From contig CAVZQU010000008.1 in NCBI GenBank assembly GCA_963777515.1, positions 248,001 through 312,000 of the forward strand: 64,000 nt of DNA, in the 5' to 3' direction. Under the pieces are notes generated by a model. The model did no database searches. It was not told the origin of the DNA and saw only the letters and a list, made by a program, of their open reading frames with translations. Made by a program: the position numbers and the translations under genes. Origin of the DNA: CAVSWT01 sp963777515. GTDB taxonomy: Bacteria; Bacteroidota; Ignavibacteria; Ignavibacteriales; Ignavibacteriaceae. How positions within the stretch are numbered: position 1 is the stretch's first letter; each line of letters opens with the position of its first letter. Below are positions 56,578-64,000 of this stretch, one piece after another.

Positions 56578-57612
56578 TAAGCGCTGTAATCCGGAATTTT
56601 AGGAATATTTTCTAATCCGCAGCCGCCGTTAATTTTAATTGTATCAACCGGGCTGCTGTTGTTGAGGTCATAAATTATAATCATAGAATTATCTTTAAAT
56701 CCTGTATCGAAAAATAATTTATCATTTTGAATAAAGAAATTTTTATAACCCCCGCCTTCCCATTTATTTTCTATTTTGTGATTCTTCAGCGAATAAATAT
56801 ATAAAGATGATGTTTGCGGATCTTTGCTGTAAAGAGTTTCATTTCCCGGTGTAACGTCAATAGTAGAGAAAATTAAATCGTCATTATTTTTTGACCAGCC
56901 GATATCTCTTAATTTCTTATTATCCTTACAAATTAACATTTGACCATTTTCTGAATCTTCTTTTAGATAGAATAAATTTAGGCTATCATTTTTGATAATA
57001 TCTAATTCTGCCTCAAATTGTTTGGATTTCAAATCTATATTTCTTTTAGGAAGAGATGGGTAACCTTCTTTTAAATAAATTATAAAGCTTTTTTTCGTTC
57101 AGAAGTTCTTTGCCAAAAGTATTAAAGATAAAGGTGTGCTGATTGACATAGTCGGAAACTTTAATGTCTATCGAATTAAATGCAACCTTAAAATTACTGC
57201 TATCTACCCATTCGGTAAATACCTGCATTCCGGTACCAATATTTGTAACGAAGTTTACTTTACTGGAATCTAAATTTATATGATATAGCTTTGCTCTTGA
57301 AATAAAAGGAAAGACTCCTCTTTTACCAAAGTCTCTTGCGGTTAAAAAGAAAGCAGCTTTTCTATCCTGTGAATAAGAAAGCTCCATCACTTCTTCAACT
57401 CCAGAGGACCAAAATACTTTTGATTTTTTAGTTTTAAAATTGTATTTGTATAAACCTGGCTTTTCCCCAACCATTCCAACAAAAATAAAAGGGGCATCAT
57501 TTTTTTTCTGTATCGATTGACTTACATCTTTCGGTGTTTCAATACTTTTGTTTGTATCTCTGCAGCCAATTAACAAAACGAAGAAGAATAGTGGAATAAT
57601 TATTTTAAGCAT
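56577..57612 (-). CDS. Lipoprotein with repeated TolB/WD-like strands, split by one base
   Basis: Two frames give one lipoprotein of about 344 residues. The signal MLKIIIPLFFFVLLIGC ends in a lipobox Cys. The mature part reads like a beta-propeller monitor of values (GLYKYNFKTKKSKVFWSSG, KLYHINLDSSKVNFV, SLYIYSLKNHKIENKWEGG). The frames meet at an A run (57069-57072) where three As restore LFKEGYPSLPKRNIDLKSK. I use ATG 57612; an upstream TTG is weaker. It overlaps the M50 gene by 8 nt and shares one base with the MsbA-like gene, so the three are co-expressed. I recognise no enzymatic residues. Confidence 0.75.
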
Positions 57613-58255
57613 TAATAATTCTCTCAAGATGAATGAATAAATCTAAAATGAAATTAATGATTTTAATAAAGAATCCCCACAACGGACTATAAATGAATAT
57701 CAGCAGAATGAATGTTCCGTAAAAACCTAAGTTTAAGATTTTTGCAGTAAATTTATTGGGCAAAACATCATATAAAATATGCGAACCATCTAAAGGCGGA
57801 ATAGGAAGTAAGTTGAATGCAAATAAAAAAATATTAAAAAAAACACCATACCAAAAAATGTTTACAATATATTGCTGATTGGTAATGTGCATATTAACAG
57901 TAATTACAAATCCTATGAAGAAAATAAATGCTAGCAGCAGATTAGATAATGGGCCGGCAAACGAAACTACGGCATCATCTCTTAATTGATTTTTAAAATT
58001 CCTTCTGTCAATTGGAACCGGTTTTGCCCACCCGATTAATGCGATACCCGATGCAAAGGATGCTATAGGCATAATTAAAGTGCCGACTAAATCTGCGTGT
58101 TTAAAAGGATTTAGAGTCAGTCTGCCCAAATTTTTTGCTGTATTGTCTCCAAGCTTTGAAGCTAAAAGTGCATGAGCAAATTCATGAATAGTTATTGAAA
58201 TAAAAAACATCGGTAAAAATGTTAAAAAAGAAATTAGTTTATCGCTTACTTGCAT
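57605..58255 (-). CDS. Site-2 protease-like M50 metallopeptidase
   Basis: The 216-residue polytopic protein has the zinc motif HEFAH in a membrane helix (ISITIHEFAHALLASKLGD, His24/Glu25/His28) and the second M50 motif NLLPIPPLDGSHIL carrying the third ligand Asp. There is no PDZ domain, so it resembles the minimal YwhC/Rv-type S2P proteases. It cleaves substrates inside the inner membrane; targets are unknown. It overlaps the lipoprotein gene by 8 nt and lies 6 nt downstream of the Xer recombinase gene. Confidence 0.9.
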   Translation of the reverse strand: MQVSDKLISFLTFLPMFFISITIHEFAHALLASKLGDNTAKNLGRLTLNPFKHADLVGTLIMPIASFASGIALIGWAKPVPIDRRNFKNQLRDDAVVSFAGPLSNLLLAFIFFIGFVITVNMHITNQQYIVNIFWYGVFFNIFLFAFNLLPIPPLDGSHILYDVLPNKFTAKILNLGFYGTFILLIFIYSPLWGFFIKIINFILDLFIHLERIINA

Positions 58256-58261
58256 TAATTT

Positions 58262-59152
58262 TTATCCTCTGGGATGATAATCTTTATGGACCTGCTTAAT
58301 GTATTCGCGGTCTATGTGAGTATAAATTTGTGTGGTTGAAATATCCGAATGCCCAAGCATTTCCTGCACTGCACGAAGGTCAGCGCCGCCTTCCAACAAA
58401 TGCGTTGCAAAAGAATGCCTAAATGTATGCGGATGAACTTCTTTTTTAATTCCGGCTTCATTAACATACCTGTCAACAATTTTCCAAACACCCATGCGTG
58501 ATAATTTTGTTCCCCTTGAATTTAAGAACACATAATTTTCGCTTTTTAATTTTTTCATTAACAACGGCCTGGAATTTTTCAAATACTTTGTTATCCAATT
58601 TATTGCGCTTTCACCAATTGGAATTAATCTTTCTTTAGAACCTTTGCCGAATACGCGAATCATCTCTTCGTTAAAAAATAAATCTGATATTTTTAAATTT
58701 AATAATTCCGATATCCTTACCCCGCACGCATAAAAAAGCTCAAGGATTGCTTTATCACGTAATCCAAATTTGTTATTTGTATCCGGCTGATTTAAAACTT
58801 TTTCAACTTCATTAATTGAGAGAACATTTGGAAGATTCTTTGATAATTTCGGCGTTTCAACTTTTTCAATTGGATTTGATTTAATGTAATTGCTCTGAAA
58901 AAGATATTTAAAAAAACCTTTTAGTGAAGAATAATATCTTGCCGCGGAAGTTTTTGACAGTCCCAATTCATTTAGTTGTTTGAAAAAATCACTTAGATGT
59001 AAATAAGTTATTTGCGAAGGGTCATCAATATTCTTGGAGCTTAAAAAAGCTATGAATGAAGTTATGTCATTTTTATATGAAATAACGGTATTGTGGGACA
59101 AATTCTTTTCAAGGCTTAAAACCGAAAGATATTCTTTTAAAAAAATATTCAT
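58262..59152 (-). CDS. Tyrosine recombinase XerC/XerD-like
   Basis: The 296-residue protein has the SAM-like N-terminal domain (LSVLSLEKNLSHNTVISYKN) and the catalytic domain with all key residues: first Arg in ACGVRISELLNLKISDLF, Lys in FGKGSKERLIPI, HPHTFRHSFATHLLEGG (His, Arg), and LGHSDISTTQIYTHID with the nucleophilic Tyr, and the C-terminal HPRG tail typical of Xer. It should act at dif to resolve chromosome dimers. It is not flanked by mobile-element genes. The start overlaps the HD-domain gene by 4 nt (ATGA). I cannot tell XerC from XerD. Confidence 0.92.
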   Translation of the reverse strand: MNIFLKEYLSVLSLEKNLSHNTVISYKNDITSFIAFLSSKNIDDPSQITYLHLSDFFKQLNELGLSKTSAARYYSSLKGFFKYLFQSNYIKSNPIEKVETPKLSKNLPNVLSINEVEKVLNQPDTNNKFGLRDKAILELFYACGVRISELLNLKISDLFFNEEMIRVFGKGSKERLIPIGESAINWITKYLKNSRPLLMKKLKSENYVFLNSRGTKLSRMGVWKIVDRYVNEAGIKKEVHPHTFRHSFATHLLEGGADLRAVQEMLGHSDISTTQIYTHIDREYIKQVHKDYHPRG

Positions 59153-61356
59153 GCTTTATCTTTTTTCTCTTCAACTCCTTTTTCCACTTCATCTTGTTTA
59201 GGATATCTAATTCTCCTATGATGCTGCCCAAGTAAAATACTAATAAAAGCTTCCTTAATTTTACTCACATCGCTGAAGGTAATTGGACTTTCATCAAGCT
59301 GGCCGTCATTAATTCGTGATGTCATAATGTTATCAATAACGTTTTCAACTTTTGTTGCATCCGGCTGCTCAATCGAACGCACAGCAGACTCACATCCGTC
59401 AGCAAGCATAATTATAGCGGTCTCTTTAGTCTGTGGTTTTGGTCCTGGATACTTATAGTTTTCAATATTTACTTTTTCCTCTCCATATAATTTCACAGCT
59501 TTTTCATAAAAGAAAGACATTACCATTGTTCCATGATGAGCCGGAATAAAATCAACAATTTCCTGCGGCAGATTATTTGCTTCAGCAAGTTCTATTCCCT
59601 CTTTAACATGTTTTACTATTATGCTTACACTTTCTTCCGGTGTAAGGCCTTCATGAACATTTTGGCTGTTTAATTGGTTTTCAACAAAATTTTGTGGAGA
59701 AATTGTTTTTCCAATATCATGATAATATGCACCAACTCTTGCAAGCAAAGGATTGGCGTTTATTTTTTCTGCCGCTGTTTCAGCAAGAGTTCCCATTGTC
59801 ATCGAATGATTAAATGTCCCCGGAGCTTTTCTTGAAAGTTCTTTTAATAATGGTGCGTCAAAATTTGAAAGCTCAAGCAAAGTTAAGTCAGTTGTTATCT
59901 TAAAAAATTTCTCAAAGAAAATTAATAAACCGTAAGTTAATACCGGGCTTATCAATGCGTTTGATGATATAAACGCAAACTCTATTAGAAGCTTATTTAC
60001 TTCTGCAAACCTCTCAAACCCAAATGCTACTATCCCGGTAGTGTACCCGATTAGAATAAACAAGAAAGACCTAAATATTTGAGACCGGTTCTTTATATCT
60101 CTAACCGAATAAACGGCAAGCACTCCGGCAAGAATATTTAAAACTGAAAACGTGTAATCATTTCCGCGGAGTGCCCCCGCAATTAAAGAGATAATTACGG
60201 TTGTGTAAAATCCAACACGGGAATCAAAAGTTATGGTGAGCAGCATAGACGCTGCCGGAATGAATATCAAAAGGTAAACCGGTGTTGATGCAACCAATTG
60301 ATTTACCAAATAAGTGATAAACGAAAAGAATAAAATTATAATGGCAATCAAAATTATTTTTTGATTGTCGTAGAAAATCTTTTTCCTGAATAAGAACACG
60401 TAAATAATTAGAAGTGTAAGTAGAAGAGAAATATGAAGAAACTTACCAACCATTTGGAGATACATTTCGACGGTACCAATCTTCTCGCCCTTTGCAGCCT
60501 TATAAGAATCTATTTTTAATTTTATTTCTTTTGTTATTCTATCGTGCTTCCCAACTATTTTTTCATTTTCATTAACAATGCCGCTGGTTTTAGAAACGTT
60601 ATTCTTTGCCTGCTGAATGAGTTCATCTGTAAGTGATTGACTATAAACTAAAGTTGGGAAAATAAAATGGTCAACATATTCAATTAAAGCGGATTCAATA
60701 TTACTTGAATAATTGAAGCTTTTAATCAAATCGTTTGCGTTGGATTTCGCTTCAGCCTCAGTCTGAAATTTTTTTAACGGCTCAATTTCTTCTACATTAC
60801 CTTCTCTTACCGCAATACTGTCACGGGGTTTTATAATAGAAGGAAGGTTTACAATCTTACTTGAATAAATATTGCTTAATATATTTTTAGATAAAGTGAA
60901 AAACTTACTTAAGCTGAATCCATTTGCTGAAATTAAATTTTTCTCTTGAAGCCTTAAATTTTTAAGAAGCGTAAATGATTCGGATGTAAGGAAAGAGGGG
61001 TTGGTTTCCTGCCTGTTTGTTTCAACAATTGAACTGTCAATAGCTTTTAATAAAAACGAATTATACTTAGTAACTGAATCAATATCGCTTCCATTTTTAT
61101 TTGCATTTACAAAAACCGGGAAAACGCTTTTTTCAGCTTGTTTAATCTCCGCTTTATAGATTGCCGGATCTTTTAATATTGAAAAAGGAAATGACGCAAT
61201 CAAATCGTCATGAATCCAGATTGAACCAACATTCACTTCCGATTCAATTGACTCACCCTTAGGAAACATTAATACAATTAGTAGAACAGTTACGATGGCA
61301 ATTGTAAAACGAATCCTCTCACTGGTTTTAAAGTTTATTTTCTTTTTTTCAGGCAT
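59149..61356 (-). CDS. 7TM receptor with HD phosphohydrolase domain (PgpH/YqfF-like)
   Basis: The 735-residue protein has an N-terminal membrane helix, an extracytoplasmic 7TMR-HDED domain (about 45-300), seven membrane helices (about 305-470) and a C-terminal HD domain. The metal sites are in APGTFNHSMTMGTLAETAAE, VGAYYHDIGKT and DFIPAHHGT, with a further Asp in IIMLADGCESAVRS. Relatives degrade the second messenger c-di-AMP. The order HAD-HD-Xer-M50 is nearly gap-free, and this start overlaps the upstream HAD gene by 8 nt. Confidence 0.9.
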   Translation of the reverse strand: MPEKKKINFKTSERIRFTIAIVTVLLIVLMFPKGESIESEVNVGSIWIHDDLIASFPFSILKDPAIYKAEIKQAEKSVFPVFVNANKNGSDIDSVTKYNSFLLKAIDSSIVETNRQETNPSFLTSESFTLLKNLRLQEKNLISANGFSLSKFFTLSKNILSNIYSSKIVNLPSIIKPRDSIAVREGNVEEIEPLKKFQTEAEAKSNANDLIKSFNYSSNIESALIEYVDHFIFPTLVYSQSLTDELIQQAKNNVSKTSGIVNENEKIVGKHDRITKEIKLKIDSYKAAKGEKIGTVEMYLQMVGKFLHISLLLTLLIIYVFLFRKKIFYDNQKIILIAIIILFFSFITYLVNQLVASTPVYLLIFIPAASMLLTITFDSRVGFYTTVIISLIAGALRGNDYTFSVLNILAGVLAVYSVRDIKNRSQIFRSFLFILIGYTTGIVAFGFERFAEVNKLLIEFAFISSNALISPVLTYGLLIFFEKFFKITTDLTLLELSNFDAPLLKELSRKAPGTFNHSMTMGTLAETAAEKINANPLLARVGAYYHDIGKTISPQNFVENQLNSQNVHEGLTPEESVSIIVKHVKEGIELAEANNLPQEIVDFIPAHHGTMVMSFFYEKAVKLYGEEKVNIENYKYPGPKPQTKETAIIMLADGCESAVRSIEQPDATKVENVIDNIMTSRINDGQLDESPITFSDVSKIKEAFISILLGQHHRRIRYPKQDEVEKGVEEKKDKA

Positions 61357-62206
61357 GGTTATCCTTTTTTGCTTCTAAAACCATTTCCAAAAATTCAGCA
61401 GTACCATCTTCATTGTTAGTTCGTTTAGTTATAATATTTGCCAGACTTTTTATTTCCGGAACTGCATTAGCAAGTGCAACCTTCACGGCACGTGTGCTGA
61501 ATAAACTTAAATCATTATACCAGTCACCCATAACAGCGCTGTCTTCTTCTTTCACATTTAAGTATTTAAGCAGTCTTAATGCTCCTTTTCCTTTTGATAT
61601 ATTTTTTTTCCTAATATGAAGATAATAAACTCCGTCATAAGTATTAGATTTAAAATAAGAAGTTGATATTCCAAAAGTATGTGGGAAATTCATTTTTTCT
61701 TTGATAAATCTAATTGAATCTTTATTATCTCCGGCAAAGACAACCTCTAGGGTCTGGGACAAATAATCATCGTAAGAATTAACCTCTTCATATTTTGCTC
61801 CAAACTTATCCATTACCACGGGTATAACAGAATTATTTTCGGTATAATAAATAGCATCAGCATGGCATAAGGCAACATGAAGCAGATATTGTTCGGCAAA
61901 ATTCAATGCTTTTTTAACATACTTTTCTTTTATAAAAGATTCAAAAATAACTTTGCCCTCAGGGTAACTTTTTATAATGCATCCATCCAGCGAAACCAAA
62001 GGTGTATCAATTTCAAGTTCTTCAGCATATCTTGTTAATGCAGAATGAAGCCGTCCGCTGGCAAAAGTAAAATGAACATTATATTTTTTTAATTCATGAA
62101 CAAGCTCTTTTGTCTCTTTGCCTATTTCTCCATCTTTAGATAAAAGTGTTCCATCCAGGTCAAAAAAAATAACTTTAATATTTCCGAGAGTATTATTTGA
62201 ATCCAT
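61349..62206 (-). CDS. Cof-type HAD hydrolase
   Basis: The 285-residue protein carries the HAD motifs: VIFFDLDGTLLSKDGEIG (nucleophile Asp), FTFASGRLHSA (motif II) and AVMGDWYNDLSLF (acidic motif IV, with GKGALRLLK holding the motif III Lys). The cap between them is of the Cof (C2) type. Family members dephosphorylate sugar phosphates, pyridoxal phosphate or flavins. It starts 2 nt after the symporter gene and overlaps the HD gene by 8 nt. Confidence 0.92.
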   Translation of the reverse strand: MDSNNTLGNIKVIFFDLDGTLLSKDGEIGKETKELVHELKKYNVHFTFASGRLHSALTRYAEELEIDTPLVSLDGCIIKSYPEGKVIFESFIKEKYVKKALNFAEQYLLHVALCHADAIYYTENNSVIPVVMDKFGAKYEEVNSYDDYLSQTLEVVFAGDNKDSIRFIKEKMNFPHTFGISTSYFKSNTYDGVYYLHIRKKNISKGKGALRLLKYLNVKEEDSAVMGDWYNDLSLFSTRAVKVALANAVPEIKSLANIITKRTNNEDGTAEFLEMVLEAKKDNHA

Positions 62207-62208
62207 TG

Positions 62209-63957
62209 TTATTTAATTACGGTCTTCCAGCCTAGTTCGGATAAATTTTTATAAATAAATATTACAGATACTACAGCAATTACCAGACAAATAATTGCTG
62301 ATTTATAATCACTAAAAATCACACTGCCTATTCCCAGCAGCATTGAATATACCAAAGCAACTCCGAAAAACCAGTTTAAAAACATTCGTAAAAATCCGGT
62401 ATCACTTTGTACATCAGGCAGCTTTGAAGAAATCTTTTTCCATAAAATTCCGCCCGGATGAATTTTTTTATAAAACGAAATTAAAACATCTTCATCGGTA
62501 GGTTTGGTTAATAATGTTACAACAACCCAAACAACTGTTGTGATTGATACCAAATAAAATAAAGTTGTTGGGAATGCTATTCCAAAGTATTTCAAAAATG
62601 GAAGAACAACAAATGGAGTAACCATAGCCGAAATTTCAGACCAGGCATTTATTCTCCACCAAAACCACCTTAAAATTAAAACTAATCCAACGCCTGCGCC
62701 GGCTTCCATAATAAATTCCCACGCACCTGAAATTCGGTTGATAAATAAAGTCACAATTACTGAGATAAACATTAGGATCATAGTAAAAACACGTGAAGTA
62801 AATACATAGTGTTTCTCTTTCTTATGTGGTTTTACAAATCTTCTATAAAAATCGTTCATGATATAAGACGAGCCCCAGTTAAGCTGTGTTGCAATTGTAC
62901 TCATGTAAGCAGCAAAGAAAGCAGCAACCAATAAACCTTTAAGTCCTACTGGCAGAAAATCATTCATTGCATAAATGTAACCCATTCCTTTATCAGCGGC
63001 ACTTAAATCAGGATATATAATTAAAGTAGAAATTCCTACCAGCACCCATGGCCATGGCCTAATTGCATAATGTGTAATTTGAAAAAACAAAGTAGCAAAT
63101 AAGGAATTTTTTTCATCTTTTGCAGACATCATTCTTTGAGCTACATATCCACCGCCGCCAGGCTCTGCTCCAGGATACCAAGAAGCCCACCAGATTATTC
63201 CTACATAAGCAAGAAATGACGCTACACTTAAAGCAAAGGCCCCCGCCACGGAACCAGCATCTGAGATATGAGGGAAGAAATCAAAAACAAATTTGGGAAG
63301 TTTTTCTTGCATTCCGGTTATGCCGCCAACCTGAGAAGAATTAACAACAAGTATGGCAAGTATAATTGTCCCGGTCATAGCTAAAACAAATTGGAATGCA
63401 TCCGTTACAACCACACCCCACAAACCAGAAAGGGCAGAATAGAAAGCAACTAAGAGCATGCATCCAAACACATAATATAAAACTTGAGACTCGGGAATTT
63501 TAAACATTCCAACTAATATTGAAATCATTGCTTTGTTGACCCAGCCCATAATCACCAGGTTCATAAAGAAGCCGAGATATATTGCCCGAAAGCCCCTTAA
63601 AAATCTTGCAGGTTTACCGGAGTATCTAATTTCAGCAAATTCAACTTCGGTCATTATTCCCGCTCTTCTCCAAAGTTTGGCAAAGAAGAATACAGTTAGC
63701 AAACCACCGAATGCAAAATTCCACCAAACCCAGTTGCCGGCAATACCGTTTTTTGCAACAAGTTCGGTTACTGCCAGTGGTGTGTCGGCAGCAAATGTGG
63801 TTGCGACCATTGAAAGTCCGGCAAGATACCAGGGGAGGTTTCTACCGGAAAGAAAAAATTCGTCGGTGCTTTTGCCAGCACGTTTGGAATAATATAGTGC
63901 AATACCTATCGAAAAAATAAAGTATGCCAGAATAATTAGGTAATCAAGAAGCTGCAA
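62209..63957 (-). CDS. Sodium:solute symporter family protein
   Basis: The 582-residue protein has about 13-14 membrane helices and the SSS features: DYLIILAYFIFSIGIALYYS (first helix), GRNLPWYLAGLSMVATTFAADTP with sodium-site residues, and the middle signature YAIRPWPWVLVG and LVAAFFAAYMSTIATQLNWG. It imports a sugar, amino acid or other small molecule with sodium. It begins the tightly packed symporter-HAD-HD-Xer-M50 series; the region between its start and the window end (63958-64000) has no feature. Confidence 0.92.
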   Translation of the reverse strand: MQLLDYLIILAYFIFSIGIALYYSKRAGKSTDEFFLSGRNLPWYLAGLSMVATTFAADTPLAVTELVAKNGIAGNWVWWNFAFGGLLTVFFFAKLWRRAGIMTEVEFAEIRYSGKPARFLRGFRAIYLGFFMNLVIMGWVNKAMISILVGMFKIPESQVLYYVFGCMLLVAFYSALSGLWGVVVTDAFQFVLAMTGTIILAILVVNSSQVGGITGMQEKLPKFVFDFFPHISDAGSVAGAFALSVASFLAYVGIIWWASWYPGAEPGGGGYVAQRMMSAKDEKNSLFATLFFQITHYAIRPWPWVLVGISTLIIYPDLSAADKGMGYIYAMNDFLPVGLKGLLVAAFFAAYMSTIATQLNWGSSYIMNDFYRRFVKPHKKEKHYVFTSRVFTMILMFISVIVTLFINRISGAWEFIMEAGAGVGLVLILRWFWWRINAWSEISAMVTPFVVLPFLKYFGIAFPTTLFYLVSITTVVWVVVTLLTKPTDEDVLISFYKKIHPGGILWKKISSKLPDVQSDTGFLRMFLNWFFGVALVYSMLLGIGSVIFSDYKSAIICLVIAVVSVIFIYKNLSELGWKTVIK

Positions 63958-64000
63958 GTAAACCTCGCATAGTTATTGAAGAAATGTATTAAAAAGTTAA

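Noticed and set aside
58262..59152. Xer-like recombinase as evidence for an integrated element
   Set aside because: It is embedded in a tight operon of housekeeping genes, is of ordinary Xer length, and no attachment-site repeats or phage genes flank it.

Overview
The window is AT-rich chromosomal DNA, most likely from a member of the Ignavibacteria or a close relative (Bacteroidota/Chlorobi group). The pointers are: two secreted proteins ending in a type IX secretion (T9SS) sorting domain with the NYPNPFNPTTKIKYSIP signature; a one-polypeptide hybrid two-component regulator; a patatin-BamA fusion; PorT-like outer-membrane barrels; and start sites without clear Shine-Dalgarno sequences. Taxonomy is inferred from these features, not from a search. 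I saw no rRNA, tRNA, CRISPR array or intact insertion sequence.

Layout. 0-3.7 kb: the end of a nuclease-like gene, a TPR protein and a patatin-BamA protein. 3.8-15.8 kb: the replication/ribosome-assembly core. yidC-yidD-rnpA-rpmH run leftward from a 438-bp intergenic region, and dnaA runs rightward from it. A block dnaN-recF-dciA-gyrB-gyrA is inverted relative to dnaA and converges on it. 16-18 kb: two small lipoproteins and a barrel, next to a second AT-rich gap that shares sequence elements with the dnaA upstream region. 18.3-22.4 kb: hemL, a signal peptidase homologue without its catalytic residues, a MOSC protein and a phosphoesterase. 22.6-35.6 kb: a secretion/polysaccharide region with a GH9-deacetylase fusion, two T9SS cargo proteins, a barrel and a hybrid sensor. 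36-39.5 kb: two small domain-of-unknown-function genes and cysE-cysK. 39.5-44 kb: repeat-rich accessory DNA holding a three-gene membrane/lytic cassette and a decayed T9SS sorting domain. 44-48.9 kb: uvrB, truA, queD, queE and rpsT. 49-57.6 kb: cell-surface polysaccharide genes (GlmU-like, O-antigen ligase with an inserted propeller, methyltransferase, GT87, MsbA-like ABC, lipoprotein). 57.6-64 kb: M50 protease, Xer recombinase, 7TM-HD phosphodiesterase, HAD phosphatase and sodium symporter, nearly all touching or overlapping.

Themes. Almost every gene is on the minus strand; dnaA is an exception. Five otherwise intact genes (recF, uvrB, the hybrid sensor, GT87 and a lipoprotein) are each split by one base, four of them in runs of four identical bases. 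The simplest explanation is sequence error, though recF also carries a canonical -1 slippery heptamer at its break. The most unusual biology is the catalytic-dyad-less signal peptidase, the in-frame 20-bp palindromes at the same site in both T9SS sorting domains, the lysozyme-like/spanin-like cassette, the propeller inside an O-antigen ligase, and the rearranged origin region.
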